From Lactarius indigo (lineage: Eukaryota; Basidiomycota; Agaricomycetes; Russulales; Russulaceae): 43,806 bases of DNA. The stretch is from positions 1 through 43,806 of the forward strand of contig JAFKAC010000256.1 of the NCBI GenBank assembly GCA_025766275.1. Reading direction: 5' to 3'. Positions 9,701-19,656 of this stretch are shown piece by piece. Position numbers and translations under genes: made by a program. The notes beneath the pieces were generated by a model that saw only the letters and a program-made list of their open reading frames with translations, was not told where the DNA came from and searched no databases. The stretch's first letter is position 1. Every line of letters starts with the position of its first letter.

Positions 9701-12700
9701 CTTCGTTAGGGGGTTTGAAAGGGCGCCAGCAACAGCAGCCACTCACAACCTGCAGAGAGAAGGGCGGGCTTTGTCAGCGGGCTTGATAGGGTGCCAGCGA
9801 CAGCAGCCACTCACGGACTGTAGAGGCGAAGGTCGGCTCGGTCGGCAGACGTGAAATAGTGCCAGGCAGCGACTCACAAACTGCAGAGCCGAGGGTGGGC
9901 TTGGTCAGTGGGCATGAAAGTGTGTAATGGATAGTTGCCACTCACTTCCTACAGAGACGAGAGCGAGATTGGTCAGCGAGCTTGATAGCGTGCGAGGCAC
10001 TCACTTTCTGCAAAGCCAAGGGTAATCTTGGTCAGCGGACTTGAAAGCGTGCTAGGGGGAGCAGTCACTCACATACTGCAGAGTGGAGGGCGGGCTTGGT
10101 CAGCGGCTTTGGAAGTGAGCCAAGGATAGTAGCCGCTCACTTTCTGCAAAGCCAAGGGCAGGCTTGATCTGCGGGTTTGAGAAGGTGCCAGGGATCTACT
10201 CACCTGCTGCAAAGCCAAGGGCGGGCTTGGTCAGCGGGTTGAAAAGGTCCCAGTGACAGCAGCCACTCACAAACTGCAGGGTGGGCTCGGTCAGAGTACT
10301 TAAAAGGGTGTCAAGGACAGTTGTGACTCACAATCTGCAGGACCGAGGGCAAGCTTAATTAATGGGCTTGAAAGGACGTCAGGGACAACATAGACTCACG
10401 TTCTGCATAGCCGAAGGCAGCTTGATCAGCAGGGTTGAAGAGTCAGGAAGAGCAGTTACTCACCTCCTGCAGAGGCGAGTGTGGGCTTAATCAGCGAGCT
10501 TGGAAGAGTGCCAAGGTAGCAACCACTCACAAACTGCAGAGGCGAGGGCGAGTTTGGTTAGTGCGTTTGAAAAGAGACAATAGTCACTCACTCTCTGCAC
10601 AGCCGAGAACATCTTAGTCAGCGGGCTTAAAAGCGTCCCAGGGACAGTAGTAACTCACTTTCTACACAGCCGGGGCCGAGTTTATTCAGCGGCTTTAAAG
10701 GGGTCATAAACATTACAAGACTCACAAACTGCAGAGTGGATGGTGAGTTTGATCAGGGCTTGAAAGGGCATCACGGATAGCCACTCACTGTCTGCAGAGC
10801 CAAAGGTAGGCTCGGTCAGCAGGCTTAAATGCGCAGCACGGACAGCAGCCACTCACCCTCTGCGGGGCCAAGGAGGGGTCTTGATCAACGGGTTTGAAAG
10901 TGAGCCAGGGGCAGCAGCCACTCACATCCTGTCGGGCCGAGGGTGTGCTTAGTCAGCAGGCTTGAAGCGGTGGCAATACTGGCAGTGACTCACAAACTGC
11001 AGAGCCAAGAGCAGGCTTGGTTAGCGGGCCTGAAGCGGTAGCAGGGACAGTAACGACGTAGCGGCTCACTCGCTGGAGAGCACGCATAGGCTTGGTCAGT
11101 GGGTTTAAGAGGGTGCTAGGGAACCACTTCACATCCTGCAGACCCAAGGGTGGGTTTGGTCAGCGGGCTTTCCAGGGACGGCAACCACTCACTTTCTGCA
11201 GTGCCGAGGGCGGGCTTGGTCAGCGGGCTTGAAATTGTGCTAGCGACAGTAGCCACTCACGTCCTGAAGAGTCGGAAGTATGCTCGGTCGGTGAGCTTAG
11301 ACAGGTGCCAGGGGACCGTACTCACTTCCTTTAAGGTCGGTGTCGGACTTGCTCAGCAGGTCTTAAAGGGTGCCAGGGTCAGCAGCAACTCACAAACTGC
11401 AGAGCCGGTGATGGGCCTGGTCAGCGGGCCTGAAAATATGCCAGGGACAGCAGCGACCCACAAACTGTACAGTTGATGGCCGGCTTGGTCAGTGGGCTTG
11501 GTCGCCAGGGACGAGTAACTCACGTTCTACAGAGCCGAGGGCGATCTCAATCAGCGGTCTCAAAACGGAGCCTGGGACAACAGTCGCTCACCTCCTGTGG
11601 AGCCAAACGTGTACTTGGTCAGTGGGCTTGAAAGCGAGCCAGGGGAAACAACAGCTTACTAGCTGCAGAGGAAGACAGGTTTGGTCAGCGCCTTTGAAAG
11701 ACCGTGAGGAAAACTTGCAACTCACGTCCTGTAAAGCCACGGATGGGTTTGGTAAGTAGGACTCAACGGGGCAAGCAACTGCAGCGACTCACAAACTGCA
11801 ACCCAGGGGTGAGTTCGGTCAGCAGGCTCGAAAGGGTGCCTGTGACAGTAGCGACTCACATCCTACAGAGTCAGAGTGAGGATGGTCAGCGGGCTTGAAA
11901 GGGTGCGCGGATAGTAGCAGCTCACCAACTATAGAGTCGATGGTGAGCCTCGTTAGCAACATTGGAAGGGTGCCGACGACCTCAGCGACTCACAAACTGC
12001 AGAGCCAAAAGTAGGTATGGTCAGCAGGCTTGAATGGGTGAAACAGCAACTCACGTCCTGCACATCCGGGGTATGCTTGGTCAGTGGGCTTGGAAAGGTG
12101 CCAGTGATCCTCGCGACTCACTTCCTGCAGAGCCGAGGTGTGGGTTTGGTCAGTGAACCCGAGCGACCAGGAACGGAACCACTCACTCCCTGGTAGCAAA
12201 GGCCAAGTACAGGCGGTCAGTAGAGCCGAAATATGGCGAGCAACAACATGCACTTACGAACTGCGGTGTCGCGCGATATCGAGCATGAGAAGAAAGGACC
12301 CCACTTGCCAAAAAAAAAAAAAAAAACTTGCCCAGATTTGGGGAAATGCGAAAAGGCATGCCCTCACTACAAATCTTGTCTTTTCGTTATAGAGCCCCAT
12401 AACGCTTCAATCTCTGGTGAGACAGTACCCTCTTCCATACATGTAGAAAACTCACCGCTTGACTGCCACGTTGATGCTGAGTTCCAAATTACCTCTCTGT
12501 GCGGCCAAAAGCATGACGATGACTGTATCGTCATTCAACGCATCGGCTGTCTCATCGAGAAGAGCCTGGCAACTCGTCTCTGGCCTGTTCATATCTTTCA
12601 TAAGAGGATTAGTACATGCCCTCCACATTTGACGCTGAACGGACTTCTCAATCGCACGAACCTCTCACCGACACCAAGGTGAGACAGGTAGTGATCATTA

Positions 12701-13493
12701 AATTGTCTCTCCGCCACCGCCACATCAGGTACGTCATCTGGATTTCCGTAATCCTCCAAATGCATTCTCACGTTTCGCAGGAATTGGTCGTATTTGGTGA
12801 ATATCGCTATGACAGGGACTTGGAACTGATGTGTTAAACAGCTTCACAGATGTTCACGACAACGTACCATTCTTGTCAGGGCAAATGTCGTTGAAGTGTT
12901 TCAGGTCCAGCTCTGGTCGTTGGTTGTCCATTGGGACGCAGTACCTGTAAAGCACGACCATTAGTGATTGTAATCGTGAACTTGAGTAAGCGAACCATAT
13001 TGCATGCAATCTATCCTGCATACGCCTTTCCCCAGACCTTTCTCGAATGAATTCCTGCACGATTGCCAACTCCTCGATACTACCAGCCTCGAATCCACAG
13101 GAGTCATGAAAAATGTATCCGTCATGATTGGAGAACTCAAGTTCATCCTTGATGGTGTGCTCGCCACGCTATCTCGAAGATCAGAACGGCCGCAGTGAAG
13201 TACGAGTGCCACCCACCTCCATGGACGGGTGAAATTGAACCTTGTGAGGAAGGGAGTGGTGAGTGCAGACTAGTAGAGTGAAAAATGACAAATACCCGCT
13301 CTCTGTGGTCGCCCGTTCGACGGTAAATAATTGGGCTGTCCGTAGTGTTGCACAATCTCTGCAAGATGGACGTCTTGCCAGCATTTGCACGCCCTACAAT
13401 GAGAACTCGGAACTTGATTTTTGGGAGTCGACGGCCTTGGAGGGGCATTGCGGGAACGGGAACGGGAGCAGGAACGGAGGGTTGGTCTCCCAT
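6572..13493 (-). CDS. G-domain protein with a C-terminus encoded by 84 single-codon exons
   Basis: This is a predicted small GTPase-like protein of the Agaricomycete G-domain family. Exons on the minus strand are 13493-13296, 13240-13217, 13168-12996, 12944-12868, 12818-12645, 12594-12456 and 12404-12305, which sum to 885 nt or 295 codons. Motifs seen are G1 GRANAGKTS, G3 in FHDSCGFEAG, G4 FTKYD, then FVRL-NMNRPET, ALLDETADALNDD and QRGNLELS, all in family order. The domain ends near AFPQIWAS; a 17-T run follows, coding Phe. Intron 12261-12304 then leads in phase 0 into 84 exons of 3 nt (12258-12260 down to 6747-6749). Intron 6701-6746 leads to the last exon 6700-6572, which ends LLVPTATI and a TGA. 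Predicted length is 421 aa. The start ATG at 13493 is the first in frame. The G-domain exons are well supported. That the array and terminal exon belong to the same mRNA is inferred from phase. The poly-T run is the weakest joint. Confidence 0.75.
6747..12260 (-). repeat. Tandem array of intron units separated by 3-nt exons
   Basis: About 83 diverged units average some 66 nt. On the plus strand each reads ACTCAC-NNN-CTGCAGAGCCGAGGGCGGGC, then TTGGTCAGCGGGCTTGAAAG and GTGCCAGGGACAGCAGC. On the minus strand that is donor GTGAGT, branch CTGAC about 24 nt before the end, and acceptor CTGCAG, followed by three free bases and the next donor. All 84 junctions keep AG, exactly 3 nt, then GT. Donor variants are GTGAGC, GTAAGT, GTAAGC, GTGGGT, GTCAGT, GTACGT, GTAGGT and GTGAAG. 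Acceptors are nearly all CAG or TAG, with one AAAG near 11332. Units in the middle (about 8300-9450) resemble each other most; those below 7400 are AT-rich and most diverged. One merged intron of 88 nt lies at 7074-7161. Confidence 0.93.
6747..12260 (-). other. Peptide spelled by the 84 single-codon exons
   Basis: The first exons (plus coordinates, residue) are 12258-12260 F, 12187-12189 G, 12122-12124 E, 12055-12057 D and 11994-11996 F. The last are 7004-7006 K, 6936-6938 L, 6871-6873 D, 6810-6812 S and 6747-6749 I. Residues 1-18 read FGEDFLDFDLENFFEDKD. Residues 39-56 read VLLVCCLCCFCPICIPCC. Residues 62-79 read ENNDIDKFFEEHKIQMKE. Charged residues (D, E, K, R) number 18 of 37 in positions 1-37, 0 of 24 in 38-61 and 11 of 23 in 62-84. 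Aromatic residues recur every three or four positions before the hydrophobic part, as in an amphipathic helix. There is no stop in this phase; the other two phases stop at the 8th and 10th codons. Positions 38-61 would be one Cys-rich membrane span. Confidence 0.85.
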
Positions 13494-13559
13494 GCTTGTT
13501 GGGTGTATGAAGCAAGAGTGGCTGCACCAACCCACCTTCCTTTTTAGTGGGGGTTGTCA

Positions 13560-14640
13560 GACTGCAGTTGCCCGGCATTGGCAGTGTTGACAAGGTTAGA
13601 GTGACCATGGTCGGTAGTCGGTGGTCAGTCAATTAGACCCTTGGCGCTGGGGTCTGACCCGCTAAATCAAATATAATCCAAAGCAAATTTAAAGTACTCT
13701 ACCAACTCCGAACAAATGTGCATACCTTAGATCTAAGCACGTGACAGGAACCGTCGGTCTGGGACCCTTTATACACTACACCGAAGGCGCCATCTCTGTT
13801 CGTATGTTATATTTTCTCCCTCCGACTGTATTAACAGATGACTCCAGATCAATGCCGAAAAGCGTCGAAACTCGAAGAAAACGTTTGGTGAGCGCACGCA
13901 TACCCCTACACCTCAGTAAGATCGCCCATTCTATAGTCGACACAGACCATGCCCCGGTGCATACGTTTATCTGGAGCTGTTCCGCCAAGTTTTTTTGCGG
14001 ACGACAACTTATACACGCATACGACCAGGCCTTAAGCAAGAGCTCAATGATGAGCGGAATAACAATAATAAGAAACCTTGACGAAAAGGATAGGTACAGA
14101 GTTATGCAGCGCGGCCAGATTCTCGGATGTCGACGATCCGGACGTAAGCCTGCTCGGTGGGACACTGACAGTTGTGAACCGTGGCCTGGTAGCAAGAACG
14201 AGTACGGGTACAGCGGTGGGCACAGGCGCGATACTGGTCACGCCGTCAAGCCCAGCACTTGAGCTAGTACCGGCCTCTGCAGCAGTGCCGGCGACAGCGG
14301 CGTACCCCCAGCAGCATACTGGGGCTCCAACTGACCAGCACATTCCTTCCGGACGCCCATCTCCTACAGACGCTCGCAGTGCTCCGCCTGCGCTGCGGCG
14401 GCGTACGTCTGTCTGAGTGCCCCCGCCCCGGGCGCACCTGTCGCTGCTGCGCATGGAGTCGCCCGAGCCGCTCGGCATGGATGGCGGCACGCACCAATGT
14501 CGGTGAGTGCGCCATCACCAGTGTCTTTGGGCGTGCGGTCTGAGCGACGCCCCAGGGCCATGACGGCGTGACGCGAGGTGATGGCAACCCAGGGTTCATT
14601 CTATGTGAAGCCAGCTGCGACGCGCCGATAACCACAGTCA
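13560..14640. other. No confident gene
   Basis: This is the upstream region of the G-domain gene. A plus-strand open stretch (14078-14416) encodes an Ala/Pro/Thr-rich sequence (around DVDDPDVSLLGGTLTVVNRG) with some protein character, and further fragments continue in other frames to 14570. No family, no convincing start and no complete exon chain were found, so it is probably a gene relic. Confidence 0.35.
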
Positions 14641-14671
14641 ACACACATGCAGGATATACCAGAATCTGTGG

Positions 14672-15390
14672 TTGGCGCAGGTGGCTTCACTGCTCTGTGC
14701 CGCGGCTCAGACGCTAAGCTTACGATCACCCCCGAGACCGAGGCTACGGCTCTGCAACTGCCACCTATTAATCTGCTGTTTCCTCTACATTGCCCACATC
14801 TATACAGACACGCAAGCTACATATCTTCTCAGTGCCCTTCCCTCGCCAATACGATCCAGAAGGACGGCTCCCAAACCTGTCTTCAGGGTACCGCCAAAGC
14901 CTAAGCCTCTCCCATCGGAGAGCTTACGACCCGGGAGCCCAGGGACCTCTAGGACAGACATACCGTCCTCGCCGCGCCGTCCGTCAATACTCTCTTTCGG
15001 TCTGGTATAATCTGACGCACTTTTCTTCTCAGGGTGCCCTCCACATCGAACCTACGTCCCGCGCATTATGACCAAGCAGGCAATGACCGAAGCGCAGCTG
15101 CTCGTGCTGAAGGGATACGTGACGTCCAGGTGGGACTCGAACTCGCCAGGATCAGTGAGAACGAGTAAATGCGTGTCGATGTCACTCCTGAGCAACCCCG
15201 ACCGATCGAGGTCAAACTGCGAGCGCTCGACAAATCCGTGCGTGTCCTGCGTCCGTTGCAACGCGCCGCATGGCGTCAACTTGACTAATCGCCCTTCAGG
15301 GCCACACCTTCCGCGGCGAAAAGGTGGCCAAGGGTTTGTCATTTGAGCTTGAGCAACGAGTATATGCCGCATACCTTGATAGGAAGTAGC
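14672..15390 (+). pseudogene. Decayed spliced gene, family unknown
   Basis: A plausible exon chain is visible. A Pro/Ser-rich exon ends near 14988 (TSRTDIPSSPRRP), followed by an intron with an internal CTGAC and a TTCTCAG acceptor at about 15033. The next exon contains SNLRPAHYDQAGNDRSAAA and ELARISENE, then a TAA. After the stop the same frame continues into VTPEQPRPIEVKLRALDKS, a GTGCGT donor, a branch CTTGACTAATC, an acceptor near 15299 and GEKVAKGLSFELEQRVYAAY, with a second in-frame TAG at about 15390. Two stops in otherwise sensible frames suggest a pseudogene, although single-base errors are common in this window. Confidence 0.4.
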
Positions 15391-15446
15391 GCTTGCTGGA
15401 GAAGCGGCAGAAGCAGGGCCTCGTAACGGGCAAGGACCGTGTGCTG

Positions 15447-15550
15447 ACTAGGGGAGAACAATAATTGGCACATATGGCTTTCGTGTGAGGCGGTCGTGTA
15501 AATATACCCCAAAAGACTGTGATTTTGATGATCGTTGCACCACTGGCAGG
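15447..15550 (+). repeat. Dispersed repeat, copy B
   Basis: This is the second copy of the repeat at 1-112, in the same orientation. It reads through into an acidic open stretch (15485-15751) rich in Asp (around SDDDQDDGRKDQD) that ends in TGA. The copy lies directly downstream of the decayed gene, so the shared unit may be the 3' part of an old element or gene family. I cannot name it. Confidence 0.6.
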
Positions 15551-15751
15551 AACTACAAGTCGTCAGAGTCCAACGTTGAAGATGACCCAGACGATAAAGA
15601 TCCAACTGCGTGCTCCGATGACGACCAAGATGACGGGCGGAAAGATCAAGACATAAGTGAGCCCGATGTTAAAGATCTTTCAGACATCGTCCGCGTCGAT
15701 GTGAGCAGGATTTATTATGATACGTGTTATGAATCACGAGACGGAGAGTGA
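15485..15751 (+). CDS. Short acidic ORF, doubtful
   Basis: An 88-codon open frame begins inside repeat copy B. After a Cys/Arg-containing start (RRSCKYTPKDCDFDDRCTTG) it is mostly Asp, Glu and Ser. No domain, signal peptide or membrane segment is seen and no intron is needed. It may be the tail of the decayed gene upstream. Low complexity makes an open frame easy to obtain by chance. Confidence 0.25.
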   Translation: MRRSCKYTPKDCDFDDRCTTGRNYKSSESNVEDDPDDKDPTACSDDDQDDGRKDQDISEPDVKDLSDIVRVDVSRIYYDTCYESRDGE

Positions 15752-15933
15752 GCTGCTTGCTGAGCTATATCAACCTCTGTACTATTTCCGATGTAGCTTT
15801 GTATCATATACGTATGATTATTTCGCGAGGGGCAGACTATCCAAAAGTGTGCAAAACAGAACCCTGCAGGGCATAGATGTTCGTCGTGGGCGTTAATTCA
15901 TGAAACCATGTGAAGGGCGCTGAAATGTCAGCA

Positions 15934-18900
15934 TTACGGATCCCTCGCATGAACTGGGCAGCTTTTCCCGCGCTGGAGCCAGGAGGACAAACACGCTGTG
16001 GGGTGCATCAGAAAATCATAACAGCGGCACATTAATCAAAACTTGCCGTTATGGAAACTACAGAGGCAGCTCAAACGCGCGACCATGGAGCCCTCCACAA
16101 ACTCTTCGAGACAGATGACACCTAGAGACCAGAGCACGTGAGGGACTGGACGGTCTGAGTACTCGGATAAAAACGCACATTCAATACCAACAAGCGTGCT
16201 TTCCCCGGGGAGGCGGTAAACGAGATACTTGGCAGTTGGCGGAGACTGACCCTTCCCGCCATCCAAGCAACCTCTGACGTGAGCCTCCTGTTCTGCAGCT
16301 GAACCAAGCTCGGCCAGGTTCTGACTGCAGACGGGACACCTAAAATCGTGATGAGGGCGGCCTGTCGGTTGGATAAAACGTAAAAACCCATACTCTGCAA
16401 GATCGCTCAGCTGCGAGCTGGTCTCCCGCGAGAGACTGGGGACCGACAGCCTCGCCTGGTCGACGAAGATCCTTTCCATCGACGACGCTCCGTTGTCACG
16501 AAATCGGCTTGGAACAGTAACGTTCACTGCGTCGTAGCACGATTGACACACTCTCTGAGAAGACGTTGAAGCAGAGGAATCGTGGAGGGTCGGATCTTGT
16601 ACGATCTCGGATGGGTCGAGAAGGACTCTATATGAGGAACAACGGTCACAGAAGATACGGCCGCAACGACGACAGTGCTGCGACTTTCGTCAATACTGGG
16701 CGAAGATAGATGATCTCACGACTCACATGCTAGAAAAGTGTGTTAGTGTCAGTCATGTCACGAAGGATGGGAAGTTATAGACGTACCCGCCGAAGCAAAA
16801 AACTGAATCGACGTTGGCAATCGCGACAATTCTGGACAAGGTGATCCCTCTCCCAGCGCGCATGTACCTCGTGCGGTGTGGGGGGAGTATATTTTGGGGC
16901 TACCACTTTTTGTGGGGCCTCATGGGTTGGGACTCTAAACTCGGGAGCTTGCGACAGGTGAGGTGTAAGATCTGTGGGAGTTCGTGATGCGGGCCGCTGA
17001 TCAAAGTAATCCGTCGAGAACGATCGGATAGACGAAGTACGCCTCGTTCCCGGAGGTGAAGAGCCAGGGTAATGAAACTCGCCGTCATCGTCGTCGTCCT
17101 CTTCAATGGGATCGTCATCTGCCGATGATGCCGACCGTTAGCGTGATACCACGTAGCGTAGGAAGAGTGGTACCCTCTGTGTTGAGAAGCAGACCTTGCG
17201 CGCCAGCTGCCAGACGCCGGCGCTCGAGCTCTCGACTATATGCGTTCAGAAGAACCTCGGCCTGGGTTTTCCGTTCCAAGTCGTTGTCGCCTAAATAAAC
17301 AGACCACTTCAGTCAAGGCGCCAACAAAGGCTTCTACGAAGTACCTAGAATACCCTGCCTCAATTCCATCGTAGCACGCTCGAGCTTTGCTATTGCCCTG
17401 CGAGCTTCAATGGCCGAATTGAGTTGATAAACATTTTCAGAGTCTCGGACCTGTGCACCAGCAAGGTACCGGGCGCGTGCGACGTAATCTTGAGCCGAGG
17501 CAAGAGGATTGCTCGGAACTGCTGTAAGTTCCTGGCCTTCAGAATCGCCGGAATTATTGACGCTGTCTTCAAAGGGTAACATCGTGCCATCATGGAGCCA
17601 GTGATAGTAGCCACCATCAGGACCGAGGAACGGCAAGGGAGGAATGTCCAGGCGACGTCTCATCACACGCACCCAACGTCTTCTTCGAACCCAAGAGTGA
17701 GCAGGAGTTAGACCAGAGCGAGAGCGAGAGCTGCCGCCAGAGCCTGAAGCACTGAGCGCCGCCATTGCAGTGCTACTCGCCATGCTACCCGCCAACAGAC
17801 GTTCAAGCCGAGCTGGGGGCTCGGGTGTCCAGTGGTCGTCAGGGTCGTCAAATGACTGGGCGTATTGCCATCCTGTTTCCGCGTCTACTTCAGGAAGCGT
17901 CACATCCAAAGTCCAGTCGGAGCTGGTAATGGATATTAATGGCTGGAAAACTTGTAACCTCAATAATGGAAGGCTTACAGCCAGAAGTGACTCCTCTCAA
18001 CTCCGCTCTGCACGTCTTTGATACCAGGTTTAGGGAGTTTGAAAGGTTCTTCTCTCAGCGGTAGAAGCACGGCACTCCTCCATGCAGGAACGAGTTTCTT
18101 CCCCGTCTCCTCGTCCATTTTGAGCAGCTTCAATTCGAATGGAGGCCGACGCCCATGTTTACCTAATCCGGACGCCGAAAACTTGGGCCGCCCACCGGAA
18201 ACGGCCAAAGTCTTCAACCGTGTGTCCAACCGTTGATTTTCGTACAATATAAGGGGCACAGTGGTATGCACAGCCAACGGATCGTAAGGGACTGAAAACT
18301 GCTGCCATCGTTCTGCCTCGAATTTCGAAAGAACCTAGAGGGGACAGTTTACTCGCTATTACGAGCAGAACACCAAAGCCTACTCACTTCACAGATCCAT
18401 ACTTCGAACACGGCAGCCGATGCATCGTACGCAGTTTCACCCCAATTGTTCCGGACGAGCGGGTCGGCGGATTGCTTCGTCAAGAGGTAAAGAACAACGG
18501 GGAGATGACCCTTCGATGCGGCGTTCACTAGACAACGTTTAGTATTGGGGTAGTACACGCAAACAATCAAGCGTACTGAGAGGAGTCCAACCGCCCTTGC
18601 TGCGCGCATCAACACCAGACACGCCATTAACCGACGTCGCCGCGCCGCCTTGTTCACACAGCCACCGAACAATGTCGAGATAGCCCTTTTCCGAAGTCGG
18701 CGCAGGCAATTAGAGCAAGAATGCAATTGCATACCTTTGAACAGGCATTATGCAGAGGCGTCCAACCATCAGCGTCCTGTGCACGGACGTCGGCATCGCT
18801 CGAGACCAGAAATTGTACTACGCGCAAGCGACCATGCAAGGCGGCTTTATGCAAAGAAGTCTAGAGTGGAGTTAGTCATTCGTAAGGAGGAATACCGAAT

Positions 18901-19656
18901 GACATTCGTTACCTCTCCTTCCTTATCCTCTAAATCGGGGATTGCACCACAACTCTCGACCACTGCGTAATTCGTTAGGGGTCGCGTGCCTCAAGAAAGC
19001 AGGTTCAGCTTACGCCATTTGACGATATCGAGATAACCTCGACTTGCAGAGGCATGGAGCGCAGTCAGTCCAGTGCGCGAGGATGCGTCATTCACTAGGG
19101 AGAAAGGCTCAACATTGCTTGTCTCCGACGCGTTCCGTATGATTCCTTGCAAGAGAGGCAAGTCGCCAGAGGAGGCCGCAGCATATAGCGCCTCTAATTG
19201 TGCGGGAGACGCGTGAGTCTGTGTTGGAGGAGAGGGACTCGGGCTTGGACTCGGGCCTGGGTTGGAGGGGGCACGAGGCGAAGACTGATGCAAGGCAGCA
19301 CTGGACGAGGGAGACTCAGTCACATCTTGTTGTTCGAGTGGCAAGGCTTCCTGGCTTTCGGCGGCAGGGGGAGGTGTGGCGGACGTGATGATGTCAGAAA
19401 CCTCGGGTGCTTCGAGTGGGGCTGGGTCCACCGGAGCAGGGTCGTCGGTGGGGGAAGGGTACACAAACTCGTCTTCGTCATCATCAACTGGATTGTGAGA
19501 GTCGGGCTCCTGCTGGGAATCTGCAGGGTAAGAGAAGGAGTCTGAATGGCTGCTCGCTGTTCTGGACACCACATCGTCAGGAGATGCCATGCCCAGCACG
19601 CAGCTGTTTGACACGTACTCCTCGATAGTTCCGAGAAGATGTCGGTCCGAGTCCAT
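15934..19656 (-). CDS. Ankyrin-repeat, FYVE and RING zinc-finger protein
   Basis: This is a likely endosomal or vacuolar-membrane protein and E3 ligase; the PI3P-binding and ubiquitin roles are inferred from the domains. The N-terminus is acidic and Ser/Pro-rich. Four or more ankyrin repeats follow (TGLTALHASASRGYLDIVKW; GWTPLHNACSKGYLDIVRWL; GWTPLMNAASKGHLPVV). Next comes a middle region with a dysferlin-like pattern (GWQYAQSFDD ... WVRRRRWVRVMRRR). The FYVE finger has RRHHCRRCG, IFCDRCSS and RVCQSCYD. A C2H2-like knuckle follows (CPVCSQNLAELG), then a C-terminal RING (CVICLEEF ... CLCSFHNACLSSWL ... CPVH) and a stop at 15934. About ten introns all fit. The RING needs intron 15996-16046 to use a GC donor (GCAAGT), and the FYVE motif needs the 3-nt exon at 16727-16729. 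All zinc ligands are intact. Confidence 0.9.
16727..16729 (-). other. Single-codon exon (His) inside the FYVE finger
   Basis: The minus strand reads LLRR, a GTACGT donor, a 57-nt intron (16730-16786) ending TTTTCTAG, the three bases CAT, a GTGAGT donor, a 49-nt intron (16678-16726) ending GTCGCAG, then CACTGTCGTCG. With CAT included the protein reads RRHHCRRCG, the canonical PI3P-binding FYVE signature. Without it one His is lost. This is the same AG-NNN-GTGAGT layout as the 5.5-kb array, in a gene whose correct product is known from its family. Confidence 0.88.

Noticed and set aside
6747..12260. CRISPR array or simple non-coding minisatellite
   Set aside because: The free parts are only 3 bases, the units are imperfect, the host is a eukaryote, and every unit keeps a full set of intron signals with a stop-free, patterned codon series.
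12645..12818. Frameshift in the G-domain gene after FVRL
   Set aside because: A 50-nt intron (12595-12644) with a GTCCGT donor, a perfect TACTAAT branch site and an AAG acceptor restores the family sequence NMNRPET, so no frameshift is required.
17951..17978. A 28-nt ultra-short intron in the ankyrin-FYVE-RING gene
   Set aside because: Longer introns of normal size (for example GTCACT to the same acceptor, about 44 nt) join the exons in the same frame, so an extreme intron is not needed.
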